NCBI GenBank assembly: GCA_963764805.1 | Contig: CAVXUB010000002.1 | Coordinates: 744,001-808,000, forward strand | Reading direction: 5' to 3' | Origin: CAVXUB01 sp963764805 | GTDB lineage: Bacteria; Actinomycetota; Acidimicrobiia; Acidimicrobiales; Bog-793 | DNA length: 64,000 nucleotides | Shown: positions 16,673 to 27,394 of the stretch, piece by piece | How positions within the stretch are numbered: the first letter of the stretch is position 1 | Layout of the letters: the number at the start of each line of letters is the position of its first letter | Notes under the pieces: generated by a model | What the model was told of the DNA's origin: nothing | The model's database searches: none | What the model saw: only the letters and a program-made list of their open reading frames with translations | Program-made: the position numbers and the translations under genes

Positions 16673-19600
16673 ATGCACAAGGGCAATCGGAAGGCCGCGG
16701 GGTTTCGGCGGCTCTCGGACCACAGAGCGTTCGCGGCTGCAGCGGCCGTCGTTGCAACTGCCCCCTTCTTCGCCATCATGCCGGCCTCGGCTGCGCCTGC
16801 CTCGGCTGCCACCGCCGCGGTTGCAGGGCCTGTCACTCTGCGAAGTGTCGTTGCGGCGCCTCGCATCCCTGTAGGCGCCCACGTCCTCGCTGCGACGAAC
16901 GCCAGAGCCGCCATCTCCGGCGCTGTCGCCCTCCGGCCGAGGGACAACTCGGCGCTGCAGTCGTTCATCGCCGGCGTCACCAGCCCCAAGTCGAAGTTCT
17001 TCCATCACTATCTGGCGCCCGGCGAGTTCGGCAAGGTCTTCGGTCCGACCGCGGCCACGGTCGCAGCGGTCGAACACACGCTCTCCGCCAGCGGGCTGCA
17101 CGTGTCGGGCGTCAGCAGTGACGGGCTCCTCGTCTCGTTCACCGGCACCGTGCGCGCCGCGGAGTCGGCCTTCCACACCACGATCGAGAGCCTCCGCCTC
17201 CCCGACGGGAGCATCGGCCGGGCGACGACCTCGGCGGTTCGCCTTCCATCCACGATCTCCGCTTCCGTTGCGGGCGTCGTCGGCCTCGACGATCTGACCC
17301 ATTACTCGTCCGCCGAGCCCGTTCGCGGCCCGTTGAAGAACCGTCCCTCGTTCCCGGCGGCCAAGGCCGGCCATGTGAAGCCGACGGCGGTCGGACCGGC
17401 GGCGTGCTCTGACGCCACGGCTGCAGCGCAGCTGTACGGCGGGCTCACCGACGACCAGATCCCAACGCCTACGGGGCCACGGGCCTCTACTCGGCGCGGC
17501 GACGACGGAGCCGGCCAGACGATCGCCGTGTTCGAGCTCGAGCCGTTCCTCCCGAGCGACGTGCGACGTTCGACACCTGCTACTTCGGCGCGACCGAGGC
17601 AGGAGCCATGGCCGGGCGCCTGAGCGTCGTCCCGGTCGACGGCGGCCAGCCGACCGGCACCGGCGGCGGCGAGGCTGATCCTCGACGTCGAAGACGTCTC
17701 GGCGACGGCGCCCGGCGCCAACATCGACGTCTACGAGGCGCCCAATACGACGCTCGGCGGCATCGACGAGTACAGCGCGATCGTCAACGCCGCCCAGCCG
17801 GCCAACGTCGTCACCTCCAGCTGGGGCCTCTGCGAGCAGGCCGTGCAGGAGGGCGAGCCGGGCATCCAGCAGGTGGAGAACTTCCTCTTCGAGCAGGCTG
17901 CCGCCCAGGGCATGTCCGTCTTCTCGGCCGCCGGCGACACAGGCTCCGACGACTGCAACGCCTTCCGGGTGCCCCAGCCTGTGGCGCCTGTCCTATCCGT
18001 GGACGATCCGTCCAGCCAGCCGTACGTGATCGCCGTCGGCGGGACGACCATCGACGACGCCACGCAGCCTCCTTCCGAGCACGTCTGGAACGACGGCGCC
18101 GATTGGGGCTCTGACGGCGGCGGCATCTCGCAGTCGTGGACGATGCCGACATGGCAGCAGGACGCGCTCGTGCCGGGAGTCGGCAACGCAGGGACGATCT
18201 CGAACGCGCCGAGCAGTCGAAGGCGACGGCTTCTGCCTCGCGGCCGCTCCGGGCGGTCTCGTCGAACCGATCTGCCGCGAGCTTCCTGACGTGTCGGCCC
18301 AGGCCGACGAGTTCACCGGCGCCGTCACGATCTACAGCCAATCGTTCGAGTCGCCCGGTTCGCCGGACGGATGGATCACGATCGGCGGCACGTCGTCGGC
18401 TGCACCGCTGTGGGCCGGGATGACGGCGCTCATCAACGCCTCGTCGACCTGCACCTCGAACGCCACGACGGCGAACGGCGTCGGCTTCATCCTCCCGCTG
18501 CTGTACGCGGTGGCGTCGGTGCCTTCCGACTACGCCGCCTCCTTCAACGACATCACGCAGGGCAACAACGACATCTATGACATCAGCGACGGTGGCACCT
18601 TCCCCGCCACTACCGGCTACGACATGGCGTCCGGGCTCGGCTCTCCGCAGCTGACCGCCCCCGATGGCGGCGATGGCCTGGCCTACTACGCCTGCTCGCT
18701 CGGCGCCTCTGCCACCCGACCGGTGATCAGCTCGTTGGTGCCAGCCTTCGGCCCCACAGCCACGCCCACCCCGGTGGTCATCACCGGGTCCGGCTTCTAC
18801 GCCAACGGCAGCTCCAATGTGGCCGGTCTCACCGTCGACGGGCTATCGGTGCCGTCGGGTGCCTTCACCGTCAAGAGCAACACCGAGATCGACGCCAGCT
18901 TCCCGCCGTCTCCGCTGCTGACGCCACCCGGCGAGGTAGGCGATGGGGCAGGACCCGCCAACGTGGTCGTCACGCTGAAAGATGGCGAGTCGAGCGACCT
19001 CGGCGCGGCGTCCGTCTTCCAGTACGTGGACGAAGCGAGCCCATCCAACCCGGTACCTGCTGTCTCGGGCGTGATCGACGCGGCCGGCAACGAGGCGGGG
19101 GGCAACACGGTCACGATCCTCGGGTCCGGTTTCGCGTCATCCGGTCCGACCGTCACGACTGGTGTGACCTTCGGTGGAATAGCGGCCCCCTTCCAGGTCG
19201 TGTCGCCGTACGAGCTGACGGCGACGGTGCCGCCATATTCGTCCAGCAACACCACCTGTGCGACGGCGGGCCAGCTCCCTGCGGGCAAGAACGCGACCAA
19301 CGACGTCTGCCAGGTCCAGGTCGTGGTCTCAAACGCCAACGGCTCCAGCACGACCTACTCGATCGAGCCGCCGTACGAGGGCTCCATCGTCTACAACCCG
19401 CTCGGCGTCATCCCGGCGCCGGCCGGCGAGGAAGCGGCGCCAGCGCCGAGCGAATACGACTACCTGCCGACGCCCTTCATCACCAGCATCTCGACCTCGG
19501 GTGGCCCGACGACGCTCGCCAGCGAGCTCGGTGGTTCGGTGATCACGATCCAGGGCGGCGGGTTCAACCCGATCGGCTTCGAGTGGCTCAACTACGGGCC

Positions 19601-21407
19601 GACCGCCAGCGAGGGCTCCCTCGACACCGGCGTCAGCTACGCCACCGGCACGACGCTGCAGATCTCGGCGTTCGGACTCGGGCAGCTGACAGTCGACTCC
19701 ACCACCGCCTCGGTCTACGTACAGTCCATCGCCGGCGCCTCGGCGACGGCGGACGTCACCTATGCCGGGATCCCGAACGTGGACGCGGTGGCCACGCCGG
19801 CCTCGGCGGGCGGACCACTGCCCGCTGCACCTGACACGGGCGGTGCGACGGTGAACCTGACGGGGGCCGGTTTCTCCGATGTATTCGCAGCTCAGTTCGT
19901 GGACGTAGCAACGCCGTTCTCCGTCGGCACCGACTACGACCCGGGTGTGGTGTCGGACTCCGCCGCCACTCTCGTCAATCCAGCGCAGAACCCGGCGGTG
20001 GTCGACGTCGAGATGTGCACGGTCACGTCATGCAGCTACAACCCGCCGAGCGACGTGATGGTCGTCTACCCGCCGGGGAACCCGGTGGTGAGCTCGTCGT
20101 CGCCGTCGACCGGTCCGGCCCAGGGCGGCACCCCGGTGACGATCAGCGGCGCCAATATGGGCTGCGTCGTGGCCGTCGATTTCGGTACCACGGCCGCCAC
20201 GAACTTCGGCAACGGCGCCGGCCTCCTTGACTGCGGCACCACCGACTCGATCGTCGCCTACGCGCCTCCGGGCGTAGCAGGCACGACGGTCCCGATCACG
20301 GTCGAGACCGTCGAGAGCATGGCAACAGGCTTCGGGTCGACGGCGCCGAACCCCGCCGCTCAGTTCACCTACCAGACGAGCGCTCCGAGCGCTCCGGCGC
20401 CTGCCAACGCCACGTTCGGCGCAGGCACCATCACGGTGACCTGGCACGCCCCCGCCAGCAACGGTGGCCACCCGGTGACCGGATACAGGGTCACGGCCTC
20501 CAGCCCCGGGCGGGCGAACCTGGTCTGGAACGCCTCCGCCTCGGCCACCTCGTACACCTTCCCCTACGTGCAGCCGGGTGTCGTCTGGACTGTGTCGGTG
20601 GCGGCGGTCTCTTCCGGCGGTGTCGGGCTGCCCGCCGATGCCGGCCAGGGAACGCCGACGCCCGGGCCGAACGGCTACCTGGTGGGCACGCAGAACGGAG
20701 CGGTGCTCGGCTTCGGGTCCCTCTCCTCGGACGGCGGCACTGGCGGGGTCAAGCTCCCGTCAGCGGTCGTCGGCATCGCCTCCACCCCTGACGGCCTCGG
20801 CTACTGGCTCGCCACCTCCGGCGGGACCGTCTACCACTTCGGCAACGCCCCCGACCTCGGTTCGGCCACCGTCCCCGCAGGAACCAAGATCGTCGGCATC
20901 GCCTCCACCAGGGACGGAGCGGGCTACTGGCTCGTCTCCAACACCGGCAAGGTGTGGACCTTCGGCGACGCGGCAGCCTTCGGCAGCCCGAGCAACGTCA
21001 ACGACATCGTGGGCATCTCCCCGACCGGCGACGACGGCGGCTACTGGATGGCCGGCGCTAACGGCGCCGTCTACTGGTTCGGCGATGCCGAGAACAAGGG
21101 GTCGATGCTCGGCCGACCGCTGAACAAGCCGATCGTCGGTATCGCCACATACCCCGGAGCGTCCGAGGGCTACTGGCTGGTGGGTGGCGACGGTGGCATC
21201 TTCACCTTCGGAGCTGCCAAGTTCCGCGGGTCGATGCAGGGGCTGCACCTGAACCAGCCGGCTTCCGGCATGACGCCCAGCCCGAGCGGCTACGGCTACT
21301 GGATCGTCGCGCTGGACGGGGGCGTGTTCTCGTTCGGGGACGCCCGCTTTGCGGGCAACCCGATCTCGGCAGGCGCCCAGTCGCCGTCGATCGGCATCGC
21401 CACCTAG
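16673..21407 (+). pseudogene. Sedolisin (S53) with IPT, Fn3 and GYWL-repeat tail, three frameshifts
   Basis: One secreted protein of about 1570 residues read in four segments. ATG 16673 follows GGGGAGC. A signal peptide and a pro-kumamolisin domain (FIAGVTSPKSKFFHHYLAPGEF) come first. Frame changes near 17555 (base lost), 17672 (base gained) and 18215 separate otherwise continuous catalytic-domain homology. Repaired, it holds GEAILDVED (Glu-x3-Asp), SAAGDTGSDDC (oxyanion Asp) and GGTSSAAPLWAGM (Ser). Four IPT/TIG modules, an Fn3 module (TVTWHAPASNGGHPVTGYRV) and six GYWL/DGGVFxFG repeats follow. The longest single frame is 18291-21407. Acidic secreted peptidase activity is the family norm; the tail may bind the wall or a ligand. 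Confidence 0.8.
20674..21398 (+). repeat. Six GYWL...DGGVFxFG protein repeats in the sedolisin tail
   Basis: The translated segment has six units of about 40 residues. Examples are GYWLATSGGTVYHFGN, GYWLVSNTGKVWTFGD, GYWMAGANGAVYWFGD, GYWLVGGDGGIFTFGA and GYWIVALDGGVFSFGD, each followed by a GSxxxxxxxxxxVGIxxxPxGxG linker. The same unit ends the protein at 48931-50899. The pattern suggests a small beta-propeller. Confidence 0.8.
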
Positions 21408-21439
21408 CCACATCGGCAGAGTCGGCAGGAGCACGACAA

Positions 21440-21466
21440 GAGGGCCGGGGCAACCCCCCGGCCCTC
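21440..21466. terminator. Bidirectional hairpin terminator between convergent genes
   Basis: A perfect 11-bp stem (21440-21450 with 21456-21466) and a 5-base loop lie between the sedolisin stop and the stop of the convergent GGDEF gene. CGAC/GTCG just outside can extend the stem past a two-base bulge. Confidence 0.85.
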
Positions 21467-21528
21467 GTCGCGTCCTCATGGCGGCGCCGCTGCGTCCGCG
21501 TCGCCGCACCGCTGCGTTCTCGTCCCTG

Positions 21529-23377
21529 CTAGGGGCCGAACACGCAGACCCGGTCTCGCCCGGTGCGTTTCGCTTCGTAGAGGGCGGCATCCGCTGCGAT
21601 GATCAGCGCCTCGGCGGACGAGACGTCGGTGGAAAGGGCCGCTACCCCGATCGAGGCCGTGACCCGGAGCCCGCCGCACAGGGGTTCGTCGGCTACTGCG
21701 GCCACGCGCAGGCGGAGCTCCTCGGCGAGCTCGGTGGCCGCCGCCTTGGTGGTGTCGGGTAGCAGCATCACGAACTCCTCGCCGCCGTAGCGAGCGAGCA
21801 GATCCCCCCGGCGCAGGCGGTCGGCCAGCACGGCCCCGACCCGCTGCAACACCGCGTCGCCGGCGGCATGCCCGAGGGTGTCGTTGATCCTCTTGAACTC
21901 GTCGAGATCGAGGTAGAGGATCGCGGACTCGCCGCCTTCGAGCTGAGCGTGTGCCACGGCGCGCTGGGAGGCCTCGGTGAAGGCGCGCCGGTTCGCAAGC
22001 CCCGTCAGATCGTCGGTCGAGGCCTGGGCCCGCATGGTCGCGTAGCGACGGGCCTGGTTGACCGCCACCGCGGACTGGTCGGCGAAGTACTCGAGTGCCT
22101 GCACGTGGTCCCGATCCGGGAGCAACCCGTTGACCGGCTCGTCGACCGAGATCACCCCGAGGAGCGTGCCGTCTTCGTCCGTGAGCGGGACGGTGAGGCT
22201 GTCCTCGGCATGCCACTGCCCCTCCACCCAGCGCCGGCTGGGAGATGGAGTCTCCAGCTTGGCGTCCAGCTCGGGCGGGATCTCGAAGTAGCGATGGTCG
22301 AAGAAGAATGAGCGGCTGATCCGCATCTCCGGCTGCATCAGGGGTGCCAGGTCGTCAAGCGTGACCGACTCCTCCCGCAGATGGGCGTCCTCGGCATCGC
22401 TGAGCCCGACGGTGGCCCGGACGCGCAGCTCTCCGTCCTCCTCGAGCAGGTAGATCGCGGCCCGCCCGAAACCTCCGGCGGTTGTCATCGCCACCGCTAT
22501 CTCGCTCAGCACGTCGTCGAGTGCCAACGAGCCGCGGATCCTGATGCCGGCCGCCAGCAGAGACTCGAGCAACGTCTCGAGATGGCGGTGCCTGGCGTCG
22601 GCGACGGCAGCGGACGCCTGTTCCAGCGTGCGCATGCGAAAGATGCCGAGGCCGATCACGGTCAGCTCGGCGAGCGTCTCGAGCAGCAGCGCCCTGCGAG
22701 GCGAAGGTGGCGCGGTCAGCTCCTCCTGCGTCCCGAAGCTCGCGGCCGTGTATCGAGGAGGTCCACCGCTCGACGGCTCGCCCAGAGCGCTGGCGAGCAA
22801 GGCGTCGATCGAGTCGGCCCCTTCCGAGCCTGCTGAAGGTCTCGCTGCGGGTCTCGCCGACGGCCGCTCCGCATAGGCGACCTCGCTCGCGCCCTGGCCG
22901 GTCCCGAACATCGGCTGCAGAAAGCCGATCATCTCGCCGTCGACTCCGACCAACGGGACGATCATCATCGGCTGACCGGGTGCAGGCAGGTAAGCGCCGC
23001 CCCGCACCTCGCTGCGGCCGAGGACGCTGTGGCCCGGCGGTATCCACCACACGCCGCCCACCTCGATGGCCGCTCGCCTGAAGGCGGCGAACGTCGCCGG
23101 GTAGAGGATCTCGCGTCGGAGGGACTGGCGCTGCCTGATCGTCTAGCCCGGTGGCAGCCCGGTAACGAAACGGGCCCTCGTCGTCGCGCACCGCCGCCGC
23201 GCATGCGTCGTAACCCAGCTGGTCACAGACGGCGGCGATGATGAAGTCGAGCAGCGACTGGTCGTCGCCGAGCCGTATCAGTGCACCGGTAGCCCTCAGC
23301 AGCTCACGAAGCTGCGAGATGGCGTCCTCCGGTTCGGTCCCGAACGGCGGGTCCGATCCGCCCAGCAGACCGGGCAT
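21529..23377 (-). CDS. GAF-GAF-GGDEF diguanylate cyclase (one frameshift)
   Basis: A signalling protein that would make cyclic di-GMP. The GGDEF domain has DDLTGLANRRAF, YLDLDEFKRINDTLGHAAGD and the active site RYGGEEFVML, with TASIGVA near the end. Upstream lies a GAF domain (YFADQSAVAVNQARRYA and DEPVNGLLPDRDHV). The N-terminal part, a second GAF-like sensor (LDFIIAAVCDQLGYDACAA), is read in another frame from ATG 23377 and joins near 23140, where one base appears to be wrong. The intact downstream frame alone is 21529-23061. No EAL domain or membrane helix is seen, so it is probably a cytosolic sensor. It stands divergent to the metal-import genes. Confidence 0.85.
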
Positions 23378-23479
23378 CACGTCATCCGCGCAGTCGCGAT
23401 CGTCCGCCGCCGACCATGTGTCGGCCGGACCGAGCGACCGGAGGACGGTGTTGGCACGTTGGCGGCATCTCCTGGATTT

Positions 23480-23504
23480 CGTACACCTGAGAGTACGGTG
23501 TACG
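23480..23504. promoter_or_regulatory. Perfect 8-bp inverted repeat, candidate operator
   Basis: CGTACACC at 23480-23487 is mirrored by GGTGTACG at 23497-23504 with a 9-base spacer. It lies in the 240-base gap between the divergent GGDEF and metal-import genes. The symmetry and spacing suit a dimeric repressor; the regulator is unknown. Confidence 0.5.
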
Positions 23505-23585
23505 GCTTTCCTGCGCTACGACTTACAGCTTACGAATACGAGGTGCCCGCAAAGATTACGCAGAACGCGGGCTCCGCACCCGCAG

Positions 23586-23614
23586 TTGATAGTGGGACTC
23601 AGTCTCATTAAGAT
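23586..23614 (+). promoter_or_regulatory. Promoter of the metal-import operon, apparently leaderless
   Basis: TTGATA (23586-23591), a 17-base spacer and TAAGAT (23609-23614) match sigma-70-type consensus well. Initiation about seven bases on would fall at the ATG at 23622, so the message may be leaderless. The spacer holds GGGACTCAGTCTC, a near-perfect palindrome placed where a metal-dependent repressor would block polymerase. Confidence 0.6.
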
Positions 23615-23621
23615 CGGAATC

Positions 23622-24584
23622 ATGCCCGCCGACCGATCTGCCCGAGGCGTGGGGTCCCGAGCGGGGGTCGCGCTGGCGCTCGCAGCCTTGGTCGGGGCTG
23701 CTACCGCCTGTCATGGGGCGGGCGGCGCGGGCGGGACCGGCGGCGGCACGCCAGCGGGGGTCATCAGCGCCGTCGGGGCCGAGAACCAGTACGCCAACGT
23801 TCTCGCCCAGATCGGCGGGAGGTACGTCAGCGTCTCGTCAGTCCTCGACAACCCCAACACCGACCCGCACACGTTCGAGGCGAGCCCGAGCATCGCCGAG
23901 GAGGTCTCGTCGGCGAGCATCATCGTGCAGAACGGCCTCGGCTACGACGGGTTCATGGACAGCATCGAGGCCGCCTCCCCCACCCCCGGACGCAAGGTCA
24001 TCGTCGTACAGGACGTGCTCGGGCTTCCCAGCAGCACGCCGAACCCACATCTTTGGTACGACCCGCGGACGATGGTCGCCGTCGCCAAGGTGATGGCGTC
24101 CGACCTCGGCGCGCTGCAGCCTTCTCACGTTTCGTACTTCCAGGCCAAGCTGCGTGAGTTCGACGCTTCGCTCCGTCCCTGGTTCAGAGCCCTCGCCTCC
24201 TTCAAGACGAAGCACCCCGGCATCGCCGCCGCCTCGACCGAGCCTGTTGCCGACTACCTCCTGTCGGCGATGGGGATCGACAACATGACGCCCTTCCGCC
24301 TCCAGGTGGACGTCATGAACGGCATCGACCCGGCGCCGCAGGACGTGGCCCTCGAGCGCAGCCTCCTCTCCCGGCGTGCCGTGAAGCTGTTCTGCTACAA
24401 CGAGCAGGTCGTCGACCCGCTCACGGTCTCGCTACGCGACGCGGCCCTGGCCGACGGCGTACCGGTGGTCGCCGTCTACGAGACGATGCCGGAACCCGGC
24501 TACGACTACCAGTCGTGGATGCTCGCCGAGGTGAACGCCATCTCGAGAGCGCTCACTGACGGCGTCTCGACGGAGCACCTGTGA
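23622..24584 (+). CDS. Metal ABC transporter substrate-binding lipoprotein (TroA/ZnuA family)
   Basis: A 320-residue cluster A-I metal-binding protein. ATG 23622 starts a lipoprotein signal with lipobox GAATAC. AVGAENQYANVLAQIGG and NPNTDPHTFEASPSIA give the first His ligand (DPHTFE). NPHLWYDPRTM gives the second. A region usually carrying the third ligand reads ASTEPVADYL, where Zn-specific ZnuA proteins have His; Glu here may favour Mn or Fe, but that is inference. No His-rich loop of the ZnuA type is present. It heads a four-gene operon: its stop overlaps the ATPase start, and two different permeases follow, as in TroABCD/MntABCD. Confidence 0.85.
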   Translation: MPADRSARGVGSRAGVALALAALVGAATACHGAGGAGGTGGGTPAGVISAVGAENQYANVLAQIGGRYVSVSSVLDNPNTDPHTFEASPSIAEEVSSASIIVQNGLGYDGFMDSIEAASPTPGRKVIVVQDVLGLPSSTPNPHLWYDPRTMVAVAKVMASDLGALQPSHVSYFQAKLREFDASLRPWFRALASFKTKHPGIAAASTEPVADYLLSAMGIDNMTPFRLQVDVMNGIDPAPQDVALERSLLSRRAVKLFCYNEQVVDPLTVSLRDAALADGVPVVAVYETMPEPGYDYQSWMLAEVNAISRALTDGVSTEHL

Positions 24585-24655
24585 GCGGAGCACCCGTGAG
24601 CGGAGCACCTGTGAGCGGAGCACCCGTGGACGGAGGATCTGTGAGCGGCGAGCAC
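24581..24655 (+). repeat. 15-bp tandem repeat giving five in-frame GTG starts
   Basis: Five units of 15 bases begin at 24581, 24596, 24611, 24626 and 24641; each starts with GTG, mostly followed by AGCGGAGCACC. They encode the SGAPV repeats at the ATPase N-terminus. GGAGG at 24632-24636 stands before the last GTG. Confidence 0.85.
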
Positions 24656-25465
24656 GACCTGCTACGTGTCGCCGGAGTGAGCCTCGCCTACGGCGGACGC
24701 CGGGTGCTCGAGGACGTCTCCTTCTCGCTGCGAAGAGGCGAGTTCACGGGCCTCATCGGTTCCAACGGCGCCGGCAAGACGACCCTGCTGAAGGTGGTGC
24801 TCGGCATCGAGAGGGCGGCAACCGGCCGGGTGACCGTCGAGGGCGCCCCGCTCGGGCGCCGCAACCGCAGCATCGGATACGTGCCGCAGAAGGTGGTGGT
24901 CGATCCTGACATGCCGTTGCGGGCCAGGGACCTGGTGGGATTGGGGCTTGACGGGCATCGTTTCGGGCTGCCCCTGCCCACGAGGCAGAGGCGGGAGCGG
25001 GTCGACGAGATGCTGGAGGCTGTCGACGGCGAGCGTCTAGGCCGGGCCCGTGTCGGCACCCTGTCGGGGGGCGAGTTGCAGCGCATCCTGATCGCCCAGG
25101 CGCTGATCGGCAGGCCGAACCTGCTGCTGCTGGACGAGCCCCTCGCCAACCTCGACCTCAAGGCGGCGCAGGAGGTGGTGGCCCTGCTCGACCGCATCTC
25201 GCACCAGCACGGGATCGGCGTGCTCCTGTCGGCGCACGAGATGAACCCGCTGCTGCCGGTGATGGACCGGATCGTCTACCTCGCCGGCGGCCGGGCTGCC
25301 AGCGGCACGACCGAGGAGGTGGTCCGCTCGGAGGTGCTGAGCGCCCTCTACGGCTACGAGGTTCACGTCCATGTCCTGCACGGGCGGATCCTCGTGGTCG
25401 CCGGCCCGCAGGAGATGCAGGGCGGAGAGAGCCTGCCGGCAGATCCTCGCCTGCAAGTGCTGTGA
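24581..25465 (+). CDS. Metal ABC transporter ATP-binding protein (TroB/ZnuC family)
   Basis: The ATPase of the metal importer, up to 294 residues. GSNGAGKTTLLK is the Walker A (about residues 62-73), followed by the Q-loop YVPQK, signature LSGGELQRILIAQAL, Walker B LLLLDEPLANLD and H-loop LLSAHEMN. The first GTG (24581) overlaps the previous stop as GTGA. The GTG at 24641 has the better Shine-Dalgarno and removes the SGAPV repeats, giving MSGEHDLLRVAGV. Either is possible because a tandem repeat has multiplied the start. The ATPase pairs with two permeases encoded next. Confidence 0.9.
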   Translation: MSGAPVSGAPVSGAPVDGGSVSGEHDLLRVAGVSLAYGGRRVLEDVSFSLRRGEFTGLIGSNGAGKTTLLKVVLGIERAATGRVTVEGAPLGRRNRSIGYVPQKVVVDPDMPLRARDLVGLGLDGHRFGLPLPTRQRRERVDEMLEAVDGERLGRARVGTLSGGELQRILIAQALIGRPNLLLLDEPLANLDLKAAQEVVALLDRISHQHGIGVLLSAHEMNPLLPVMDRIVYLAGGRAASGTTEEVVRSEVLSALYGYEVHVHVLHGRILVVAGPQEMQGGESLPADPRLQVL

Positions 25466-25481
25466 GCGCCGGCGCCGTGCC

Positions 25482-26404
25482 ATGCACCTGATCTTCGAGC
25501 CGGGCTTCTTCTCCAGTCCCGAGGTTCGCACGGCGATCGCCACCGGCGTCATCGTGGCGATCGTCTCGGCGGTCGTCGGGGTCCCCACCGTCATCCGCGG
25601 GCAGTCGTTCGCCGGACACTCGCTGACGGACGTGGCGGCCGCCGGCGGCTCAGGAGCGTTCCTGGCCGGGCTCAGCCCGGTCCTCGGGTTCGCGCTCGGC
25701 GCCGTCGTCGGTGCGGGCGCGATGGAGGCCGTCACCGCCCGGCAGGGGCGTGCCAAGGCCCGAGATCTCGCCACGGGGATCGTCCTCAGCTCCGCCAGCG
25801 GACTTGCCGCGCTGTTCCTCTACCTCGTCGCCACAAGCCAGAACGCCCCGAACACCAGCCAACTGGTGCTCTTCGGCTCGATCTTCGCCACGACCACCTC
25901 GACGCTCGGCCTGGTCGCAGTCCTGGGCATAGTGTCGCTCGTGACGACGGCGGCGGTGCTGCGCCCGCTGCTGTTGAGCTCGCTGTCGCCCGAGGTGGCG
26001 ATCGCCCGCGGCGTACCGGTGCGGGCGGTGGCGTTGGTCTCGATGATCGGCCTGGCGCTGGCCGTCGGTCTCTCGTCGGTGGCGGTGGGAGCGATCCTCT
26101 CCACGGCGCTCCTCATCGGGCCGGCGGCGACGGCCCTCCGGCTCACCCGCAGCACAGGGATGGCGATGCTCGTCGCCGCCGTCGTCGGCACGGTCGCAGT
26201 GGTCGTCGGGCTGCTGCTCGCCTACGACAGCTATTACTGGTCCGCCAGCCACTCGGCATGGCCGGCGAGCTTCTTCGTGGTCGCCCTCGTCTTCGTCTCC
26301 TACCTCGGCAGCGGCTTCCGCGGCGCGCCGCGAGCGGCTTCCGCGGCAGTTCTTCCAGCGCCAGCGGCTCCCGTGCGCCCCGGCGGTCGGCAGGTCCCGG
26401 CTGA
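25482..26404 (+). CDS. Metal ABC transporter permease 1 (frame error near the 3' end)
   Basis: An integral-membrane protein of the ZnuB/TroC family with eight or so hydrophobic segments, from ATG 25482. HSLTDVAAAGGSGAFLAG and VAVGAILSTALLIGPAATA are family-typical; the latter contains the conserved loop meeting the ATPase. The reading frame stays open far into the next gene, giving arginine-rich nonsense after about 26320. A TGA at 26402-26404 in the neighbouring frame overlaps the ATG of the second permease (TGATG), the expected operon join. One base is therefore probably missing near 26320-26345. True length is about 305 residues. Confidence 0.75.
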
Positions 26405-27268
26405 TGTTCGCCGGCTTCATGGCCAACGCCTGGATCGTTGCGAGCACCGTGGCGGTCGTCTGCGGAGTGGCCGGGTTCTTCGTCGTCCTCCGAGGGTCCG
26501 CCTTCCCGGCCCACGCCATCCCCAACGGCGCCTTCGCAGGAGCCGCCGCCGCCTCACTCGTCGGCTCGAGCACGCTCCTCAGGCCTCGGCGTCGCCTCGG
26601 TGCTGGCGGCGCTCGGTATCGGGACGCTCGGACGGCGTGGTCGTCATGACGTGGCCACCGCCCTCGCTCTGGTGCTGCTGCTCGCCCTCGGATACCTGTT
26701 CCTCAGCCAGTCGACCGAGTACTCCCAGCAGATCTTCTCCCTGCTGTTCGGTGAGGTGCTTGGAGTGTCGGGCAATCGGATCGTCCCGGTGGCGGTGCTC
26801 GCAGCAATCTCGCTGGCAGCCGTCGTCGCCCTCTACCGCCCGCTGATGACAGTTTCGCTGCTACCCGAGGTCGGCGAGGCGAGGGGCGTGCGGCCCGGGA
26901 CGATGGACATCGCCTTCCTGCTGGTCCTCGCGCTCGCCACGACGATGACCGTCCCCGTCGTCGGCTCGCTGCTGGTGTTCAGCCTGATGATCGGGCCCCC
27001 GGCAGCCGCCCGTTCGTTCACCGACAAGCCGTACGTGGCCATCGCGGTCTCGGTGGCTCTCTCGCTCAGCACGGTCTGGCTGGCGATCGGGCTCTCGTTC
27101 GAGACGAACTGGCCGGTGGGGTTCTTCGTCGGGACCGCCAGCGCTGTCTTCTACACGGCGGGACGGCTGTACGCCGCGTGGCGGAGAAGCCGATCGGCGG
27201 GGGCGGCCGTGTCCTCGCCGTGCGGCGGCGACAGCGTCATCCCGCTCCCGGTGCCGGCCACCGATTGA
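26404..27268 (+). CDS. Metal ABC transporter permease 2 (one frameshift)
   Basis: A second, different permease of the TroD/ZnuB family starting at ATG 26404. The first part, MFAGFMANAWIVASTVAVV and FPAHAIPNGAFAGAAAA, is in one frame. From about 26581 homology continues in the next with GLGVASVLAALGIG, then FGEVLGVSGN, VALYRPLMTVSLLPEVGEARG and VGSLLVFSLMIGPPAAA. One extra base near 26580 explains the split. Two distinct permeases with one ATPase and one binding protein is the arrangement of Mn/Fe importers such as Tro, Sit and MntABCD rather than of ZnuABC. Confidence 0.78.
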
Positions 27269-27341
27269 GCCAACAGCCGACCCCTCGACCAGATGCGGTC
27301 GTCTAGGCCCGATGGTTCCGCCGGGCGGGCGGCGGGTATCT

Positions 27342-27377
27342 AAGGCCTGCCTTGCAGATGTTGTTAGGCATGCCATA
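27342..27377 (+). promoter_or_regulatory. Two inverted repeats before the iron-transport genes, candidate DtxR-type operator
   Basis: AAGGCCTGCCTT (27342-27353) and TTAGGCATGCCATA (27364-27377, perfect core GGCATGCC) stand 18-53 bases before the fbpA-like ATG. The TTAGGC half-site resembles DtxR/IdeR-type boxes, and a DtxR-family gene ends the cluster. Binding is inferred, not shown. Confidence 0.45.
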
Positions 27378-27394
27378 GATTGCCTGGCCAACCG

